Notes under the pieces: generated by a model
The model's input: the letters and a program-made list of their open reading frames with translations, nothing else
Databases searched by the model: none
Told to the model about the DNA's origin: nothing
Position numbers and translations under genes: made by a program
Source: Xanthocytophaga agilis
GTDB taxonomy: Bacteria > Bacteroidota > Bacteroidia > Cytophagales > 172606-1
Assembly: GCF_030068605.1 (NCBI RefSeq)
Contig: NZ_JASJOU010000005.1
Location: forward strand, 434,001 to 498,000
DNA length: 64,000 nucleotides
Direction: 5' to 3'
Shown here: positions 1-9,320 of the stretch, piece by piece
How positions within the stretch are numbered: position 1 is the first letter of the stretch
Layout: each line of letters opens with the position of its first letter

Positions 1-155
1 TCAAAAGCATTTTCTTCAATGGTATCATGTGTTTCAGGAAGTTCATCATAACAACCTATTTCCTGTAAGCTAACAATGTGAAAATTATTACCAACCAGTC
101 TGGAAATTTCCTCAATCTTGTGGCGATTATTGGTCGCAAAACATAACTGCATCAT
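1..155 (-). CDS. rdgB: Non-canonical purine NTP pyrophosphatase (RdgB/HAM1), N-terminal part
   Basis: This gene runs off the left edge of the window; only the first 51 codons are visible. Two adjacent ATG codons open the frame and the protein begins MMQLCFATNNRHKIEEISRL, the typical HAM1/RdgB start with the FATNN-H-K nucleotide-binding motif, followed later by CYDELPETHDTIEENA, the conserved metal and phosphate-binding region (E-x-x-x-T-xx-EN-A). The family hydrolyses ITP, dITP and XTP to monophosphates in the cytoplasm and so keeps deaminated purines out of nucleic acids. It lies on the same strand as the lipoprotein gene at 222-998, 66 bases downstream of that gene's stop. Confidence 0.85.
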   Translation of the reverse strand, partial: MMQLCFATNNRHKIEEISRLVGNNFHIVSLQEIGCYDELPETHDTIEENAF

Positions 156-221
156 ACGATTCGGGGGATCTTTTACCCGCGAATCTACACATCCTTTGGA
201 GAACAAGAAAGAATGTAGCCA

Positions 222-998
222 TTAATCATTGCTACACTGATAATTATAACTACAACTGTAGGCACCTGCATTGCCAGTTACATTATATTGTACAGGCACC
301 TGAGATGAACTATAGGTATAATTTACACTACTGGTAAAACGTGAATTTTCCAGATCTTCTGCATAATAAATAGAATATCCTACACAGTTATGAAGACTGT
401 AAGCACCCACCTGGTCGGCTATTTCGAAAGAAGTAAGCAGAGAAGAAAGCACAACCCATTTTAATATAGCATCATTTTGCCAGGGAGTATTGTTAGTGTC
501 ATACAGAAAATTCCCTAAAGAAAGGACTTCTTTAACTGGTGGTGCTCCCGGAACAGGAACAGAAGATAGAGCCTTGGTAAATACTTTAGAAAGATTTCCG
601 TCTGTATCATATTCAAAACGCCTGTAGGAATTTATCTCTCCAGTAAGTTTCTGAAGCATGACCAAACGGTTCTGATCATCATAATTAAACTGATAGTCCA
701 TTGCTTCTATGATATTTCCTCTGCTATCTGTTTTTACAGCATAGGTCGTTCCTGAATGAACTGCATCAACAGAAGCCAGATATCCATCTGAACCATATTC
801 AAACGTATAACTACCTTCTGGAAAATCCAGAGATTGTAGCTTTCCATTTGTACTTGAATAATGAAAAACCACATTATTATATTGTGTCATCTGACAAGTA
901 GAAGCAGATCTTACGGTGCTTTCCTGTTCCTGCTCCTGACACGCACTGATCCCAAAAACGATCATCAAAAAAGCAGGAAAATGTACAAGTCTTTTCAT
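222..998 (-). CDS. Secreted lipoprotein with RHS-like tyrosine/aspartate repeats
   Basis: A 258-residue protein with a lipoprotein signal peptide (basic MKRL start, hydrophobic stretch, lipobox GISAC at residues 16-20). The mature part carries several short repeats of the type F-x-Y-D-x-x-G-x-L (FEYGSDGYLASV, FNYDDQNRLVML, FEYDTDGNLSKV), which resemble YD/RHS repeats or the small DUF4595-like lipoproteins common in Bacteroidota. It probably folds as a beta-rich protein on the outer-membrane or periplasmic face. No enzymatic motif was seen. It is divergent from the permease gene on its right, and the two 5' ends are about 95 bases apart. Confidence 0.75.
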   Translation of the reverse strand: MKRLVHFPAFLMIVFGISACQEQEQESTVRSASTCQMTQYNNVVFHYSSTNGKLQSLDFPEGSYTFEYGSDGYLASVDAVHSGTTYAVKTDSRGNIIEAMDYQFNYDDQNRLVMLQKLTGEINSYRRFEYDTDGNLSKVFTKALSSVPVPGAPPVKEVLSLGNFLYDTNNTPWQNDAILKWVVLSSLLTSFEIADQVGAYSLHNCVGYSIYYAEDLENSRFTSSVNYTYSSSQVPVQYNVTGNAGAYSCSYNYQCSND

Positions 999-1092
999 GA
1001 TAGGTCTTAACTTTAGGGGTGTTTCAAAACTTTCCAGCTACAATCTGCAATCACATTCATCAGTTAAAATTTCCGTACCAAGCAAACCATAC

Positions 1093-2523
1093 ATGCAAAC
1101 CACTACCAAAACTCAGGGACATCTGGTCCGCTCCTTAGGATTATTTTCTGCTACTGTTCTCGTTATCAGTTCTATTATTGGCTCTGGAATATTTAAAAAG
1201 GTGGCTCCCATGTCTGCAGAGTTACAATCGCCAGGCCTGGTGTTGTTTTGCTGGTTGCTGGCTGGAATAGTTAGCTTATTTGGAGCATTAAGCAATGCAG
1301 AAGTTGCTAGTCTGCTAGCTGATGCGGGAGGAGAATATGTGTATTTTCGTACTATATATGGCCGCTTGTTTGCTTTTCTGTATGGCTGGTCCTGCTTTGC
1401 TGTGATCCGTTCAGCATCTATTGCTTCAATTGCGTATGTTTTTGCCCAATCTCTCAACAGCCTATGGACATTACCTACTTTTTCACCTGAAGTAAGCCAA
1501 CTCTCCCTGTTTGGTATTTTTCAGCCTTTTGACAATATAGGTGTCAAGCTATTGGCAATTATTCTTATCTGCTCACTTACCTGGGTAAACTATAGAGGGT
1601 TACGTTTTGGAGAAGGACTAAGTAACATTGTAACCGGCACAGTGGTAGCCTGTATTGTGTTGATTGTAATAGCCGGATTGACCGTGGGAGGGGGATCATT
1701 TGCAAACATTCAGACACCAGCCCCCACATATGTGAGTCGTTCATGGACAGATCCTTCACTGATTAATATCCTCTTTACCGCAATGCTGGCTGCCTTTTGG
1801 GGATATGAAGGATGGAGCAGTGTAGGGTATATGGGTGGAGAGATTAAGAATCCAAACCGAAATATTCCTTTGGCTCTGACCTTTGGTGTTTTAGGTGTAA
1901 TTCTGATCTATCTCGTGGTCAACTTCACGTATCTGTACGTATTACCAGTTACAGATTTTATTCAGATACATGAATCTAAAAATACAATTGCAGCTGTAGC
2001 TGTTGTGAAACACTTTTGGGGTACTACCGGGGCTTTACTGGTATCTGTACTCATTCTCATCGCCACCTTTGGCTGTACCAACACAACGGCACTGATGGCC
2101 TCTCGCCTCTATTACAAAATGGCCAATCAGGGATTATTCTTTCGCAAAGCTGATTACATTCATCCTGTATACAACACTCCCTCCTACTCACTGCTAATAC
2201 AAGCTTTCTGGGCATCTATGCTTGTATTATCGGGCAGTTTCGATCAACTGACAGATATGCTGATTTTTGCGTCCTTCATATTTTATGGAGCTACTACATT
2301 GGGTGTGTTTGTTCTTCGTTACAAAATGCCAGACACCCCTCGCCCATATAAAGTAATTGGTTATCCGGTTATCCCAGCACTCTTTATTTTATTTTGTATT
2401 GTTTTAATTGTTAATACTCTAATAGAACGTCCACGAGAAGCTGGTATTGGTTTATTTCTGATTCTTACAGGTTTGCCATTTTATTTTTACTGGACACGAA
2501 ACAATAAGTCCACTTCGGTGTAA
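1093..2523 (+). CDS. APC-family amino acid permease
   Basis: A polytopic membrane protein with about 12 predicted hydrophobic segments. The segment VISSIIGSGIFK near the N terminus is the conserved TM1 substrate-binding motif (G-S-G-I-F) of the amino acid-polyamine-organocation superfamily, and WGYEGWSSVGYMGGEIKNP is the TM6 region of LAT/YfnA-type members. It most likely imports or exchanges amino acids across the inner membrane. An upstream in-frame ATG at 997 would overlap the start of the divergent lipoprotein and add 32 non-conserved residues, so I chose the ATG at 1093. Substrate cannot be read from the sequence. A strong terminator follows at 2551. Confidence 0.88.
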   Translation: MQTTTKTQGHLVRSLGLFSATVLVISSIIGSGIFKKVAPMSAELQSPGLVLFCWLLAGIVSLFGALSNAEVASLLADAGGEYVYFRTIYGRLFAFLYGWSCFAVIRSASIASIAYVFAQSLNSLWTLPTFSPEVSQLSLFGIFQPFDNIGVKLLAIILICSLTWVNYRGLRFGEGLSNIVTGTVVACIVLIVIAGLTVGGGSFANIQTPAPTYVSRSWTDPSLINILFTAMLAAFWGYEGWSSVGYMGGEIKNPNRNIPLALTFGVLGVILIYLVVNFTYLYVLPVTDFIQIHESKNTIAAVAVVKHFWGTTGALLVSVLILIATFGCTNTTALMASRLYYKMANQGLFFRKADYIHPVYNTPSYSLLIQAFWASMLVLSGSFDQLTDMLIFASFIFYGATTLGVFVLRYKMPDTPRPYKVIGYPVIPALFILFCIVLIVNTLIERPREAGIGLFLILTGLPFYFYWTRNNKSTSV

Positions 2524-2550
2524 GGGTTGTTGTTTCATGCTTCTAAAAAC

Positions 2551-2582
2551 AAAAAGCTATTCTGGTACCAGAATAGCTTTTT
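2551..2582. terminator. Bidirectional rho-independent terminator
   Basis: A perfect 14-bp stem (2551-2564 with 2569-2582) around a GTAC loop, with A-rich and T-rich ends, sits between convergent genes (permease on plus, EnvC-like on minus). It can serve both. Confidence 0.85.
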
Positions 2583-2606
2583 GTTTAGCTGATGTTTTAG
2601 ATTCCA

Positions 2607-3902
2607 CTACTTGTCTTGTAACCAATTTTCAGGGTTTAGTTTTTCCTGATTGTGCCATATCTGAAATTGTAATTCGGAAGTACCTTCTCTATCTGTATAT
2701 ACTTGTCCAATAATTTGCTGTGCTTTTACCTTCTGTCCACGTTCTACATTTACCTTTGCTAACTTAGCATATACAGTCCAGTACTCACTGCCATGTTTCA
2801 GCATAATTAGTTTGTGCATTCCCGGAATATCAGTAATCGTAGCAACCTCTCCATCATATACAGCCCGTACTTCCTCACCTTTATTTGTTTGTATATCAAC
2901 CCCATGATGCTCCACTACGACCCCTTTCAACACAGGATGTGACTGACGACCAAAATGGCTTGAGATAAATCCTGAGCTTACAGGCCAGGCTAACTGTGAC
3001 TTAGCTCCTTCAAATGTGGATGACATTGTCACAGAAGTGGAAGCAGCGGAACTTTCAGATCGCGTAGCTCCTTTTTTAACAGTTGCTTTCCGACTATTCG
3101 CCAAGGCCTCTCTGGCTTTTTCACGTTCAGCAGCCTTCCGCAGTTCCTCTGCGATTACCTCTGCAATTAGTTTTTCCAGTTTGTCAACAGACTCTTTCCT
3201 TTCGGCCAATTCTACAGAAAGCTCTTGTTCTTTCGCATTTAACTTAGCAACCACATCATTCTGTTTATCTTTCAGCTTCAACAAACTTTTATTCTCTTTC
3301 AACCGGACAGCTAGCAGATTATGTTTTTCCTGTTTTTTAGTATCTAGTGCTATTCGTTGTTCTATCAGAGTCTTTCGTACAGCTTCAATCTGCTTAAGTT
3401 GCACCTTTCGTGCTTCAGAATACTGCTGCAGGTATTTCATGCGCATCAATAACTCTGTAAAACTTCCGGAAGAGAACAGGAACAATACCTTATTATAGCT
3501 ATTTGTGGTTTTGGAAGCAGCATACAACATAGCAGCATACTCACGTTGTAGACTGGTAAAGTTATTTTCCATGGTTGTGAGTCGTTGTCCCACATTACCA
3601 ATCTCTTTATCCAGCAAAGTTAGTTCTTCTGATATTTTATTAATAAGTCCTTGTTGTGTGGTGATTTGCTCATTTAGGGCAGTTAGTTGCCCTAAACTTA
3701 CTTGCTTCTCAGCACCTGTTTCCTTAAGGATACGGTTAGTCTCTGCTATTTTAGCCAAATTCTGGCGCTTCTCCCGCTCCAGTTGAGAACGTGTTTTCTG
3801 TGCCAGTGCACCCTGTATATTTGCCAGTACTATAAGCAGGCAAGCAAATACTTTTAGACAATATTTACCAGTAGGGCCCGTAAATACAAATGCCTTCTCC
3901 AT
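2607..3902 (-). CDS. EnvC-like murein hydrolase activator (coiled coil plus degenerate LytM/M23 domain)
   Basis: About 431 residues from the chosen ATG at 3902, which gives a usable signal peptide ending in GALAQ. An in-frame ATG at about 4001 overlaps the end of the DUF4292 gene and would add a non-conserved leader. Residues about 40-270 are a long charged coiled coil (EREKRQNLAKIAETNRILKE onward); the C-terminal 130 residues form a LytM/M23 domain with HHGVDIQTNKGEEV (the H-x3-D zinc-ligand motif). The second metal motif, normally HLHF, reads ELQFQIW here, so a catalytic histidine is lost. That matches EnvC-type proteins, which activate amidases during division instead of cutting murein. 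It is the last gene of a TPR / DUF4292 / EnvC-like run. Confidence 0.85.
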   Translation of the reverse strand: MEKAFVFTGPTGKYCLKVFACLLIVLANIQGALAQKTRSQLEREKRQNLAKIAETNRILKETGAEKQVSLGQLTALNEQITTQQGLINKISEELTLLDKEIGNVGQRLTTMENNFTSLQREYAAMLYAASKTTNSYNKVLFLFSSGSFTELLMRMKYLQQYSEARKVQLKQIEAVRKTLIEQRIALDTKKQEKHNLLAVRLKENKSLLKLKDKQNDVVAKLNAKEQELSVELAERKESVDKLEKLIAEVIAEELRKAAEREKAREALANSRKATVKKGATRSESSAASTSVTMSSTFEGAKSQLAWPVSSGFISSHFGRQSHPVLKGVVVEHHGVDIQTNKGEEVRAVYDGEVATITDIPGMHKLIMLKHGSEYWTVYAKLAKVNVERGQKVKAQQIIGQVYTDREGTSELQFQIWHNQEKLNPENWLQDK

Positions 3903-3987
3903 ATGGGAAGGCTTAAAAAAGGCGATACCTAACCTGTATGCCTGTGGCAATAAAAAAAATGATAACCTTTTGAATACTAATGAGATA

Positions 3988-4788
3988 CTATTTTTTACCA
4001 TTTCTTCGATTGGCAGGCGGATTAAACGGAAATTTGAGCTCCTTATCGGCCACATCCGCTTTTGTATATTGAATAGATACTACTGTATTATATATACCCT
4101 GTGGTGATTTGTATTGCAAAGATATATTACTATTAAATGGAAACAAAACGTCATTTATCAGAGTAAAATTCTCATAGTCAAGAGACAATGAGTTATTGGT
4201 AGCAGGTTCAATAAAGAGAGCCTTTTTAAGCTTAAAATTCTCTATACTTACATAGTTATCAACAATGACTGAATCTTCTTTCTGGCGTAACAGATAATAA
4301 TCCTTGTCTTTCATCACCTTTAGCTTCTCTTTCCGGTTTTTGGCAATAGGCAAATTACCAAAAATGGCAGCCTGAATAATATCAAAGGATAGATTAAAGT
4401 TGAATCTCTTTCCGAGTCCTTTGAAATCATATACTTCAAAACTATTATTCAATCGATCTATCACATAAGCTGAATCCCGAGTAATCAATACTCTGGCACC
4501 TTCAATACCTAACTTACTGATAGACATCCAGATAAGACTATCCCGCTTGATACGTAAATCTACAGTAGCAGTCTGATTAGCCACAGCATCTGCATAATTT
4601 ATTTTCGCTTTTGCTTTAAAAAACTGAAATTCAATTTCACTTACATTTATTCTGGGATCTTCATCTTCATGCATTCCAGCGGAATCAGATGTAGTATTGC
4701 TTGATACAGGCTTCACTCGTTTACCACATGCCACCAGCATCAATGCACAAACGACAATAGGAAATATTTTTCGGATATATATATACAT
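3988..4788 (-). CDS. DUF4292 lipoprotein (LolA/LolB-like fold)
   Basis: A 266-residue lipoprotein: signal peptide with lipobox LVAC (residues 18-21), then a region with short amphipathic beta strands (ATVDLRIKRDSLIWMSISKL, VLITRDSAYVID, LFPFNSNISLQY) as in the Bacteroidota DUF4292 family, which is thought to share the LolA/LolB lipid-binding fold. The likely site of action is the inner leaflet of the outer membrane or the periplasm; a role in lipoprotein or lipid handling is inferred, not shown. It sits 80 bases after the TPR gene and 85 bases before the EnvC-like start, an arrangement that I recall as common in this phylum. Confidence 0.82.
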   Translation of the reverse strand: MYIYIRKIFPIVVCALMLVACGKRVKPVSSNTTSDSAGMHEDEDPRINVSEIEFQFFKAKAKINYADAVANQTATVDLRIKRDSLIWMSISKLGIEGARVLITRDSAYVIDRLNNSFEVYDFKGLGKRFNFNLSFDIIQAAIFGNLPIAKNRKEKLKVMKDKDYYLLRQKEDSVIVDNYVSIENFKLKKALFIEPATNNSLSLDYENFTLINDVLFPFNSNISLQYKSPQGIYNTVVSIQYTKADVADKELKFPFNPPANRRNGKK

Positions 4789-4868
4789 TAGAAAAAAGCT
4801 AATATCCTCTTATTTCTGAAAGGATCTGAATGTATGGTTTATCTATACTTAAATAAAAATTGTCCTAC

Positions 4869-6593
4869 TTATTCCACCAGTTTCCGTTGAGCAATTTTTT
4901 TGTCAATAGTATCGGTAGTCTCACCTGCTTTTTTGGCTTTCATCCACATCTCTACAGCTTTTTCTGTCTCTCCCAGCTTATAAAGCACATCGCCATAATG
5001 TTCAAGAATTGTTCCATTATTGCCATCTTTGATAGCTAACTCGAGATATTTTTTAGATTCTTTATAGTCTTTGAGCATATAAAGTACCCAGGCGTGAGTA
5101 TCGATGTAGCTTGCATTATCAGGATGCTTATCCATAAGTCGCTTACTCATCTCTTTCGCCTTCTCCAGCTTCTGCTTACGCAATGATAGGTAATAACTAT
5201 AATTATTCAATACCGAACTATTATCAGGATCATTTGCCAGGACTTCTTCATAAGCAGCATCCGAGCGGGCATATTCTCCATTTCCATTGTAGGCATCACC
5301 CAACATTGAATTGTAATCATTCAGTAGCTTTTGATCGCTGGAGGCCAGTTTTTTACCTTCTTCAAGGGCATCTACTGCTTTCTGGTAATTTTTTCTTAAC
5401 AGATAAGCATATCCGTTAAAGAACCAGAACTCACCCTGATTAGGAAATAATTCCAATGCCTGTTCAGAATGTTTGATTAATGAATCAACCTGGTTTAATT
5501 CAGCATCCAGTCTCAGGAGATTGCTCCATACTTCATAGATAGAGTTGTCCAGACGAGAAGCTTTGCTGTATATAAGGCGAGCATTTTCCTTTTGATCATT
5601 CATTGCCAGCAAATCACCATATACGGCATAGGCTTTTGCTTCCATGGGATGGGTTTTGATGATCAGATCCGCAAATTTCAGCGCCTTTTTTCTGGATTCC
5701 TGGTCCCGATGGGTTTGAATATAATTTGCAAGGATTTGTACTTTTACAGAAGCCTCCAGATCTGAATTACCAAACGCCTTTTCAATCTCCTGATCTGCTT
5801 CCTGCACTTTTCCTTGCTGCCTGTAGATATCTGATAATATCAGATGTGCCTGTGAACTTGCCTCACTTCCTGATGCTACTTTTTCCAGTAACGGAATTGC
5901 TTCAGTGGTACGTTTATTAGCTGTATAGATTTCTGCTAACAGTAAGGCATACCGAGGTTCATCCGGAAAACTTTCCACCAACTTCTTGCCTTCACTGATT
6001 GCATCATTCAAATGGTTGGTCTTCAAAAAGATCTGTTGCTTCTGACGGCTTATTTCTTCTGTAATTCCGATTCGTTTTTCTATCTGGTCATACGCTTTGA
6101 TAGCATCATCATACTTTCCCTGCTGAAGATACAGGTTAGCCAGCTCAATATAGGATTCAGGGTCGTTTGGTTCTATTCTGACTAATTCCTGGTAGGCTTT
6201 AGCAGCTTGAGGATATTTTTTATCACGGGTATAGAGATCAGCCAGTAAGATATAATAGTACTTATTTGTACTCACCAGCTTAATAGCTTTTTCTGCATAA
6301 GGAATAGCATCCTGGAAAGATCTGGTTTTTGATAAAGCCTGAGCAATTGCATAATTGGTTCCGGCATTTTCTGAGTTAATCTCCAGAGATTTCTGAAAGT
6401 AATCTACTGCTTTTGTATAATTATCCAGCAAATAGTACTTCATACCTTCGGTAAAGTAATATTCTGCCTGGGCGAGTTCACTCTGCCTATGAGTCTCGTC
6501 TTTGTGACGACGATTTTTCTGTGCGAAAACCGGACTGCACAAGTAACTGAAAAATACAACCAGTGCTACAATCCGAAAAGAATGAGAAGACAT
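4869..6593 (-). CDS. Secreted TPR-repeat protein
   Basis: A protein of about 574 residues from the ATG at 6593 (MSSHSFRI...), which leaves a clean signal peptide ending CSPVFAQ; an upstream in-frame ATG at 6623 adds only ten residues. The remainder is at least ten tetratricopeptide repeats, recognisable by W/Y-x2-L/G-x2-Y and A-x4-A-x3-Y patterns such as AEYYFTEGMKYYLLDNYTKA and NYAIAQALSKTRSFQDAI. TPR arrays are protein-protein docking scaffolds. Because it heads a cluster with DUF4292 and an EnvC-like protein, it may help assemble an envelope complex in the periplasm. Confidence 0.87.
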   Translation of the reverse strand: MSSHSFRIVALVVFFSYLCSPVFAQKNRRHKDETHRQSELAQAEYYFTEGMKYYLLDNYTKAVDYFQKSLEINSENAGTNYAIAQALSKTRSFQDAIPYAEKAIKLVSTNKYYYILLADLYTRDKKYPQAAKAYQELVRIEPNDPESYIELANLYLQQGKYDDAIKAYDQIEKRIGITEEISRQKQQIFLKTNHLNDAISEGKKLVESFPDEPRYALLLAEIYTANKRTTEAIPLLEKVASGSEASSQAHLILSDIYRQQGKVQEADQEIEKAFGNSDLEASVKVQILANYIQTHRDQESRKKALKFADLIIKTHPMEAKAYAVYGDLLAMNDQKENARLIYSKASRLDNSIYEVWSNLLRLDAELNQVDSLIKHSEQALELFPNQGEFWFFNGYAYLLRKNYQKAVDALEEGKKLASSDQKLLNDYNSMLGDAYNGNGEYARSDAAYEEVLANDPDNSSVLNNYSYYLSLRKQKLEKAKEMSKRLMDKHPDNASYIDTHAWVLYMLKDYKESKKYLELAIKDGNNGTILEHYGDVLYKLGETEKAVEMWMKAKKAGETTDTIDKKIAQRKLVE

Positions 6594-6931
6594 TGTTAAA
6601 AGAAGCTGATTAAATGAACCCAAGTTTTACGAAAACCACTATTTTGCTACAATTTGATGGGGCATTTCTTCAAATATACAACAACAGCACAAATAAACGA
6701 ATAAAGAAGGTATTTTATATTTTAACGAAGCCTGAATTATTTCATTGTCATTTTTAGAGAAAAAACCAATTCTTTCTCAGGCGAATACAACGGATGATAA
6801 ACATCAGGAAATTAAACTCTTCCAATAATTACAAACATCAGGAAGGTACTGAAATCAGCAGATAGGTATATAAAAAAATACTGTTCTGAAATAGATCTCC
6901 AAAACAGTATTTACGGAAAAGTGTATTTTAA
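6594..6931. other. Intergenic, 338 bases, no gene seen
   Basis: An AT-rich spacer upstream of the TPR gene and downstream of the zinc-ribbon gene. Apart from the hairpin at 6876-6912 I see no coding or RNA signal. It must contain the promoter of the TPR operon, but I could not place it with confidence. Confidence 0.6.
6876..6912 (-). terminator. Probable terminator of the zinc-ribbon gene
   Basis: A 10-bp perfect stem (6876-6885 with 6903-6912) ending in an A/T tract lies just past the stop codon at 6932 on the minus strand. Confidence 0.6.
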
Positions 6932-7597
6932 TCAAAATAGCTTATTTCCACAACCAGCACAAAACTTCTGGCCTGGCTGAGTAGGTGCGCCGCATTCAGA
7001 ACAGAATCTTGACTGATTCTCAGTTTGTGGTCGGGCAAGTGAGTTAGGAGTACCACATCCTGGACAAAACTTATCAGTAACAGTAAGCTTAGTATTGCAA
7101 CTGGTACATTGCATTACAGCTGTTTTCTCTTTAAAGTTTATATGTTCTGTATAATTCTGTTCGCGAGTTTTCTGGTAAATCTGTTCAGATGTTGCTTTCG
7201 CCTGCTGCGCTGCCAGCTCTTCTTTTTCATCTGGAGCACATTCTTCACACAAACCTGCGGAATGATTCCAACAGACATCCGGACATACCCATTTACCACA
7301 GCGGGAACATTGCTTAAAGTACTGTTTTCCTTCCTGAACTGCCTTATCTAAGGCTTCATCATGTGCCCTTCCACCTACTGCACGTTGCATCTGATAGGTA
7401 GCATCCCCTACCTGACCAAATATTCCTCCAAATAAACTTCCGGCAGCATTCAATAGACTTCCAGCCATTCCCAGTGCGTTTGTCTCAAAGTGTGACATGT
7501 GACCATTTCCACATTTGTCACAATGAAACTTAAACTGGAAACCTTTATCAGTAGAGAGATCGTCGTAATTGCGAACAAATTGGATCATTTTACCCAT
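6932..7597 (-). CDS. Zinc-ribbon protein with two C-terminal double-cysteine ribbons
   Basis: About 221 residues from the ATG at 7597 (MGKMIQFVRNYDD). An N-terminal CDKCGNGH motif, a central CSRCGKWVCPDVCWNHSAGLCEEC cluster and two C-terminal ribbons (CTSCN...CPGCG and CSECG...CAGCG) give at least four potential zinc sites. The C-terminal ribbons resemble the zinc_ribbon_2/DZR type. A Gly/Ala-rich segment lies near residues 40-60 (LGMAGSLLNAAGSLFGGIFG). No enzymatic domain was seen; it is likely a cytoplasmic adaptor or sensor. It looks monocistronic, with a hairpin terminator downstream. Confidence 0.75.
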   Translation of the reverse strand: MGKMIQFVRNYDDLSTDKGFQFKFHCDKCGNGHMSHFETNALGMAGSLLNAAGSLFGGIFGQVGDATYQMQRAVGGRAHDEALDKAVQEGKQYFKQCSRCGKWVCPDVCWNHSAGLCEECAPDEKEELAAQQAKATSEQIYQKTREQNYTEHINFKEKTAVMQCTSCNTKLTVTDKFCPGCGTPNSLARPQTENQSRFCSECGAPTQPGQKFCAGCGNKLF

Positions 7598-7702
7598 GGT
7601 TGTAAGAGTTAATAATGGTAAGGGTTCTGAAAGTAATACAAAATCTACCAAAGCTAAAGATCATCACAAGTATTAATGGACAATTCACAATTAGGTAACC
7701 GT

Positions 7703-7752
7703 GTATAAATCAGAAAGTCATACCAATATTGGTATGACTTTCTGATTTATAC
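7703..7752. terminator. 50-bp perfect palindrome, probable terminator
   Basis: Every base of 7703-7727 pairs with 7728-7752, with the centre between 7727 and 7728. It lies between the DUF5723 stop (7812) and the zinc-ribbon start on the minus strand, so termination of the DUF5723 transcript is the simplest reading. The stem is far longer than the terminators elsewhere in the window. Confidence 0.65.
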
Positions 7753-7811
7753 TTATAAAAAGCTAGTAAGGTTTCCTATCAAGGATAATTCCTTTCACAC
7801 AACCCTTATTC

Positions 7812-9320
7812 TTATTCACGTGTAGGAACTCCTTCTGAATGCTCTCTTTTAGATGATTTGGATTTTGACTGTGTATTCTTTGCAAATATTGGAATATGAA
7901 TACCAGTGTACACATCTAATCCGGAAGTTTTACCCATACCTAGCAAACCTGCAATATTATCTGAGCCGAAGTGTAATATTCCGGCTTTGATATGAGTACC
8001 GATGGTCAGGTTCTTGTAGTTACCTGTTAAACCTACTGGAACCGCTACTTCAAACCAACGCATTTCCAGACGAGGTGTTACAGCCAATAGAGATGGTTGA
8101 CGCATACCTAAGGCGTATTTCCCTTTCAGGCTTTGTACCCATACAGCATTCACATATAACTTTCCTTTGATATGATAATCAAAACTCAACTGAATAGCGG
8201 TAGGAAGGCTGCTGCTAAAGCTTGTCTTCTTTTCTGAATCTGTCACTCCCAATGCGTTATTCAGCGTACCTGCAATATCATCTGTAGAACCATCCAGACT
8301 ATCTAGTGAAACTTTTGTATTGGTTCGTGTGATATCATAGCTCTGAACATAATTTCCGCTATAACGCATACTTCCTACATCCATCAGAGAGAAACCTACA
8401 CGATACTTGTAGTTGTTGGTCATCTTACCATTACCCAGATCTAATTTAGGTCCTTTTTTGTGTACCATTCTGAGCGAATCCAGTTTATGTTTTCCTTCAC
8501 TAACCCCAGTAGATTCTTCTAATTTTTCAAAAGTAGCACCCAGATTCACACCCCACCCTTTACCAGGCAGGCCTTTTCCAAAGAAGGTACCAAATCCAAC
8601 ATTATCCAGCGTATTGTCATATGCTTCTGATTGCACATAGGCATATTGTAACTGAATTTTCTGGATATCCAGAATCGTTTCCGTTTCACCCTGCTCATTG
8701 GTTTGATCATAGCTTGAGAAACTCATTTCTTTAGAGGTAATATGAGCACTTGTAATGCCAGCTACCCGATTGATTGTAATCCCACCCTTAAGGCTATATT
8801 CCGGTGTAGTTTTAATTACCCGTGCGTAGGTCAATCCAGTTTCCTTATAGGCATTCATATTCAGGTTAAAATGTATACCCTGAAAGGTTGAATAATCGTT
8901 ATTATCACTATCCCAGATTATCTTTGCCAAACCTTCGGATACATTGTTGGCTGTTATACCATATCTAACCCGGTTGGTGAGTGCAAGGCTGTGTACAGGA
9001 CTCATTTTTACCATAAATGAAAATGCCTGTGCTTGTCCCTGTACATTCAGGTATTTATCTTTTCCATTGTTTTTGACTGTAAAGGATTCTTTCTCGATAT
9101 CAGAAAAACCTATAGGACCTTTTACATAGTTGTTGGATGCACCAACTTGTGCAGAAAATAAATCTAAATAGAAACCAAATCTGGAATCGGCAATAGAGGC
9201 CGGATTCAGGAATATTCCATGTGTACCACTATAATTGCTGCCACTTAGCCCGAGCGTTTGCTGTGCATTTACTTCATACAAACCCATAAAAGCTACTAAA
9301 AATGGTAGAATTTTTTTCAT
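7812..9320 (-). CDS. DUF5723-family outer-membrane beta-barrel protein
   Basis: About 502 residues from the ATG at 9320, which gives a signal peptide MKKILPFLVAFMGLYEVNAQ. The mature protein starts with GLSGSNYSGTHGIFLNPASI, the hallmark of this Bacteroidota family, and continues as alternating beta strands with aromatic girdles (VGFSLMDVGSMRYSGNY, KLYVNAVWVQSLKGKYALG). A surface-exposed outer-membrane barrel is likely; the transported substrate, if any, is unknown. The C terminus is basic and serine-rich. It is a single gene, with a long palindrome downstream. Confidence 0.8.
   Translation of the reverse strand: MKKILPFLVAFMGLYEVNAQQTLGLSGSNYSGTHGIFLNPASIADSRFGFYLDLFSAQVGASNNYVKGPIGFSDIEKESFTVKNNGKDKYLNVQGQAQAFSFMVKMSPVHSLALTNRVRYGITANNVSEGLAKIIWDSDNNDYSTFQGIHFNLNMNAYKETGLTYARVIKTTPEYSLKGGITINRVAGITSAHITSKEMSFSSYDQTNEQGETETILDIQKIQLQYAYVQSEAYDNTLDNVGFGTFFGKGLPGKGWGVNLGATFEKLEESTGVSEGKHKLDSLRMVHKKGPKLDLGNGKMTNNYKYRVGFSLMDVGSMRYSGNYVQSYDITRTNTKVSLDSLDGSTDDIAGTLNNALGVTDSEKKTSFSSSLPTAIQLSFDYHIKGKLYVNAVWVQSLKGKYALGMRQPSLLAVTPRLEMRWFEVAVPVGLTGNYKNLTIGTHIKAGILHFGSDNIAGLLGMGKTSGLDVYTGIHIPIFAKNTQSKSKSSKREHSEGVPTRE

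Noticed and set aside
3016-3498. 160-codon plus-strand frame opposite the EnvC-like coiled coil
   Set aside because: Antisense of a charged coiled coil, giving a Ser/Phe-rich product.
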